Position numbers and translations under genes: made by a program. The notes beneath the pieces are model-generated. The model worked only from the letters and a program-made list of their open reading frames with translations, was not told the DNA's origin and ran no database searches. This document shows positions 60,730 to 64,000 of a stretch of DNA of 64,000 nucleotides, piece after piece. Each line of letters begins with the position of its first letter. Position 1 is the first letter of the stretch. The DNA is from SGZJ01 sp949372955 (lineage in GTDB: Bacteria > Bacteroidota > Bacteroidia > Flavobacteriales > Flavobacteriaceae): assembly GCA_949372955.1 (NCBI GenBank), contig CASIAX010000008.1:1-64000 (forward strand), given 5' to 3'.

Positions 60730-63561
60730 ATGAAAGAAGTCGAGAGTAAAATTGAGATTAGAGGAGCCAAATCACATAATTTAAAAAACATAGACGTCTC
60801 TATTCCTAGAGATAAATTAGTTGTAATTACTGGACTATCTGGTAGTGGTAAATCTTCTTTAGCATTTGATACCATATACGCCGAAGGACAAAGAAGATAC
60901 ATAGAGACTTTTTCATCTTATGCAAGACAGTTTTTAGGTAATTTAGAAAGACCTGATGTTGATAAAATTGATGGTCTATCTCCGGTTATTGCAATAGAAC
61001 AAAAGTCAACAAATAAATCTCCAAGATCTACTGTAGGAACAATAACTGAAATTTATGATTTTTTAAGATTACTTTATGCTAGGGCTAGCGAAGCATATAG
61101 TTATAAAACAGATAAAAAAATGGTCAGCTACTCAGATGATCAAATAATTGAATTGATTCAAAAAAATTATTCCAATAAAAAAGTAGTTCTTTTATCTCCG
61201 GTCATTAAATCTAGAAAAGGTCATTATAGAGAGTTATTTGAACAAATAAGTAAGCAAGGCTTTACTCAGGTTAGAGTAGATGGTGAAATTTTAGATTTAA
61301 CAAAGGGTCTTAAATTAGATAGATATAAGATTCATGATATTGAAATAGTAATCGATAAACTAAAACTAAGTAATGATGTAAATAATCAAAAAAGATTGTT
61401 AGAGAGTATCAAAACTGCGATGTATCATGGAGAAGGAACAATTATGTTAGTTAATATAGAAGATGATTCTTTTAGATATTTCAGTAAAAACTTAATGTGT
61501 GAATCAACTGGAATTTCATATCAAAACCCAGAACCAAACAATTTCTCATTTAATTCTCCAAAAGGAGCTTGTGAAAGTTGTAACGGAATAGGTATTGTTA
61601 ATGTGGTTAATGTTAATAAAATCATAGTTGACAAAAACAAATCAATAGAAAATGGAGGAATCTCTGTTTTGGAGAATAAAAAAGGATCATGGATATATAA
61701 ACAAATTGAAACTATTGCAAAAAAACATGATTTTAGCTTAAAAGATCCTGTAAAAAATATTCCGAAAAAAGCTATTGAAATGATTCTTTACGGAGGAAAA
61801 GATGATTTCATTGTTGAAAGTAAATCTTTAGGGGTTAAAAGAGAATATAAAATTGATTTTGAAGGAATTATTAATTTTATCAAGTATCAATTTGATAATG
61901 CTGAGTCCATGTCTATAAAAAGATGGGCTAAGAACTTCATGAATAGTGTAAAGTGTGAAGATTGTAACGGAACTAGATTAAATAAAGAGTCTCTTTATTT
62001 TAAAATAAACGATAAAAATATTGACCAGCTTGTTAATAAAGATATTTCAGAACTACTGGAGTGGTTTAAAAACTTAGATAACAAGCTTAATGAAAATCAA
62101 AAGAAAATATCAGAAGATATTAATAAAGAAATAAAAAGTAGACTACAGTTTTTAATAAATGTAGGTTTAGATTATTTAACTCTTAGTAGGAGCGCAAAAA
62201 CTCTATCAGGTGGGGAAAGTCAAAGAATTAGATTAGCTACACAAATCGGCTCTCAGCTAGTTGGAGTTTTGTATATCCTAGATGAACCTAGCATAGGTCT
62301 TCATCAAAGAGATAATGAGAAATTGATAAAATCTTTAGAATCCCTGAGGGATATTGGCAATTCAATTATTGTTGTCGAACATGATAAAGACATGATGGAA
62401 AGTGCGGATCACATTATCGATATTGGCCCTTTTGCAGGTAAGCACGGAGGAGAAATAATTTCTCAAGGAAATTTGAGTGACATAAAAAAAAGCCGCTCAC
62501 TAACAGCTGATTATCTAAATAATATTAAACAAATTATAAGGCCAAAAAAAAGAAGAAGTGGCAATTCTAAAGAGATTATACTAACTGGATGTACAGGAAA
62601 TAATTTAAAAAATGTAAGTTTAAAAATCCCTCTGAATAAAATGATTGGTGTAACTGGAGTTTCTGGTAGTGGAAAATCTTCATTAATTAATGAAACTCTA
62701 TACCCCATAATGAATAATTATTATTTTAATGGGTTTAAGGATATACTTCCCTATAAATCAGTAAAAGGACTTGAACATATAGATAAAGTTATAGATATAA
62801 ATCAGTCTCCAATTGGAAGAACACCAAGAAGTAACCCTGCTACATATACAGGATTATTTTCTGAAGTTAGAACACTATATTCTAAAGTCCCTGAATCTTT
62901 AATTAGAGGGTATAAGCCTGGAAGATTTAGTTTTAATGTAACTGGAGGTAGATGTGAAAACTGTAAAGGTGGTGGATTAAAACTTATAGAAATGAACTTT
63001 CTACCAGATGTATTTGTAGAGTGTGAAGTATGTTTAGGTAAGCGGTTTAATCGTGAAACATTAGACATTAGATATAAAGGAAAGTCAATCAGCGATGTTC
63101 TTCAAATGACAATAAATGAGGCCGTTAGTTTTTTTGAACATATACCAAAGATTTATAAAAAATTAAAGACTATTCAAGATGTTGGTTTGGGTTATATAAG
63201 TCTAGGGCAACAAAGCACCACATTATCTGGTGGTGAAGCTCAAAGAATCAAATTAGCAAGTGAATTATCTAAAATTGACACAGGCAATACTTTCTACATA
63301 CTTGACGAGCCCACTACTGGTCTACATTTTGAAGACATTAGAGTTTTAATGATAGTTTTAAACAAACTAGTAGATAAAGGAAATACAGTATTGGTCATAG
63401 AACATAATTTAGATGTAATTAAAATGGTTGACCATATAATTGATATAGGTCCAGAGGGTGGTAAAAATGGAGGTAAAATAATTTTCAATGGAAAACCAGA
63501 GGACATTATAAATAATAAATTAAGTTACACTGGACAATTCTTAAAAAAAGAATTAAATTAG
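60730..63561 (+). CDS. uvrA: Excinuclease ABC subunit A
   Basis: A 943-residue damage-recognition ATPase of nucleotide excision repair. It has two ABC ATPase domains: Walker A GLSGSGKSS (about 35-43) and GVSGSGKSS (about 643-651), signature LSGGESQRIRLA and LSGGEAQRIKLA, and Walker B LDEPSIGLH and LDEPTTGLH. The zinc-binding CESCNGIG near residue 279 and a later CEDCNGTR, plus CENCKGG and CEVCLGKRF in the second half, are as expected. IETFSSYARQFLGNLERPDVDKIDGLSPVIAIEQK is the UvrB-interacting region. The ATG at 60730 is right after the -7 box. Confidence 0.97.
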   Translation: MKEVESKIEIRGAKSHNLKNIDVSIPRDKLVVITGLSGSGKSSLAFDTIYAEGQRRYIETFSSYARQFLGNLERPDVDKIDGLSPVIAIEQKSTNKSPRSTVGTITEIYDFLRLLYARASEAYSYKTDKKMVSYSDDQIIELIQKNYSNKKVVLLSPVIKSRKGHYRELFEQISKQGFTQVRVDGEILDLTKGLKLDRYKIHDIEIVIDKLKLSNDVNNQKRLLESIKTAMYHGEGTIMLVNIEDDSFRYFSKNLMCESTGISYQNPEPNNFSFNSPKGACESCNGIGIVNVVNVNKIIVDKNKSIENGGISVLENKKGSWIYKQIETIAKKHDFSLKDPVKNIPKKAIEMILYGGKDDFIVESKSLGVKREYKIDFEGIINFIKYQFDNAESMSIKRWAKNFMNSVKCEDCNGTRLNKESLYFKINDKNIDQLVNKDISELLEWFKNLDNKLNENQKKISEDINKEIKSRLQFLINVGLDYLTLSRSAKTLSGGESQRIRLATQIGSQLVGVLYILDEPSIGLHQRDNEKLIKSLESLRDIGNSIIVVEHDKDMMESADHIIDIGPFAGKHGGEIISQGNLSDIKKSRSLTADYLNNIKQIIRPKKRRSGNSKEIILTGCTGNNLKNVSLKIPLNKMIGVTGVSGSGKSSLINETLYPIMNNYYFNGFKDILPYKSVKGLEHIDKVIDINQSPIGRTPRSNPATYTGLFSEVRTLYSKVPESLIRGYKPGRFSFNVTGGRCENCKGGGLKLIEMNFLPDVFVECEVCLGKRFNRETLDIRYKGKSISDVLQMTINEAVSFFEHIPKIYKKLKTIQDVGLGYISLGQQSTTLSGGEAQRIKLASELSKIDTGNTFYILDEPTTGLHFEDIRVLMIVLNKLVDKGNTVLVIEHNLDVIKMVDHIIDIGPEGGKNGGKIIFNGKPEDIINNKLSYTGQFLKKELN

Positions 63562-63573
63562 AATAAAAAAAAT

Positions 63574-64000
63574 ATGTCAAAATTAAATCCAAAAGGTTGG
63601 AATGAAATAAAAACAAATGACTCATGGGCGATATTCAAGATCATGGGGGAATTTGTCCAAGGGTTTGAAAAAATGAGTAAAATTGGACCCTGTGTTTCTA
63701 TATTTGGTTCTGCAAGAACTAAAAGAAATGATAAATATTATCAACTTTCCACTGAAATAGCTCAAAGTATAGTCAAGTCAGGTTACGGAGTTATAACTGG
63801 AGGTGGACCTGGAATAATGGAAGCCGCTAATAAAGGGGCAAAGGAAAATGATGGTAGATCTGTAGGTCTTTGTATTGAATTGCCATTTGAACAGTTTGAC
63901 AACGTCTATATTGATAACGACAAGAAAATTGATTTTGATTACTTTTTTGTAAGAAAAGTTGTGTTTATGAAATACTCTCAAGGTTTTGTAGTAATGCCTG
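63574..64000 (+). CDS. TIGR00730/LOG-family Rossmann protein, partial
   Basis: The gene starts at ATG 63574 and runs off the window (142 codons visible). It contains IFGSARTKRNDKYYQL, ITGGGPGIMEAANKGA (the Gly-rich nucleotide loop with the E residue) and SVGLCIELPFEQ, ending VVMP where the characteristic PGGxGTxxE would follow. This is the LOG/TIGR00730 family, which includes cytokinin-activating nucleoside-5'-monophosphate phosphoribohydrolases and pyrimidine/purine nucleotide hydrolases (PpnN-like). It is 12 bases after uvrA and may be co-transcribed. Confidence 0.87.
   Translation, partial: MSKLNPKGWNEIKTNDSWAIFKIMGEFVQGFEKMSKIGPCVSIFGSARTKRNDKYYQLSTEIAQSIVKSGYGVITGGGPGIMEAANKGAKENDGRSVGLCIELPFEQFDNVYIDNDKKIDFDYFFVRKVVFMKYSQGFVVMP

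Noticed and set aside
1..64000. CRISPR arrays, insertion sequences, tRNA or rRNA genes
   Set aside because: I looked for spaced direct repeats, transposase or integrase motifs, and cloverleaf or rRNA sequences, and found none that I could support.

Overview
The window is AT-rich, densely packed and lacks Shine-Dalgarno signals. It carries Bacteroidota-type promoters (TTTG about 20 bases upstream of TAnnTTTG), three TonB-dependent receptors (one frameshifted), many small lipoproteins, and families typical of Flavobacteriia (DUF6452/DUF6048 pair, DUF4294, DUF2461). It is best read as a chromosomal segment of a marine-type member of the Flavobacteriaceae. No rRNA, tRNA, CRISPR array, transposase or integrase was found.

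Layout. 1-2802: end of an M23-peptidase-like gene and a TonB receptor broken by two compensating frameshifts. 2805-22704: mostly housekeeping genes, including a cysteine desulfurase, ornithine aminotransferase, the rRNA methyltransferases RlmD and RlmL-like, a ZIP transporter, an M42 peptidase, a Na+/alanine symporter, PurC, PhoH, SAM hydrolase, DnaN and TauE, ending in a two-lipoprotein operon. 22826-28884: diaminopropionate ammonia-lyase, a frameshifted serine hydrolase, and a DtxR/MntR regulator divergent from a TonB receptor with a clear operator in the promoter spacer. 28917-44782: RNA helicase, small enzymes (isochorismatase, HAD, GNAT, RetSat-like oxidoreductase, PCD, HD, SpoU), an RND exporter and lipoproteins. 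44979-49649: a metal-handling cluster (His/Cys-rich small protein, lipoprotein, ZnuD-like TonB receptor, Cys-tailed small protein, Fur/Zur-type repressor, MerC). 49726-55128: a segment flanked by a 17/18-base direct repeat matching the 3' end of mnmE, holding DUF2461, an SDR, a photolyase, gene fragments and a fasciclin lipoprotein with a sigma-54 promoter. 55108-64000: mnmE, an LpxL-like acyltransferase, glmM, ggt, uvrA and a partial LOG-like gene.

How it works together. Two metal regulons are visible. The DtxR-type repressor faces its receptor gene, with a GTTAGA-N4-TCTAAC box between the -33 and -7 elements. In the Zur-like cluster the same GCAAC-N3-GTTGC palindrome overlaps the promoters of both the lipoprotein/receptor operon and merC. 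A strong terminator hairpin between that lipoprotein and its receptor contains the receptor's likely start codon.

The most unusual structural feature is the mnmE-bounded segment. Its att-like repeat falls on the same 3'-end codons of mnmE used by SGI1-type islands. Parts of the segment are visibly richer in G+C than the rest, and it contains debris of duplicated and truncated genes, but no integrase remains.
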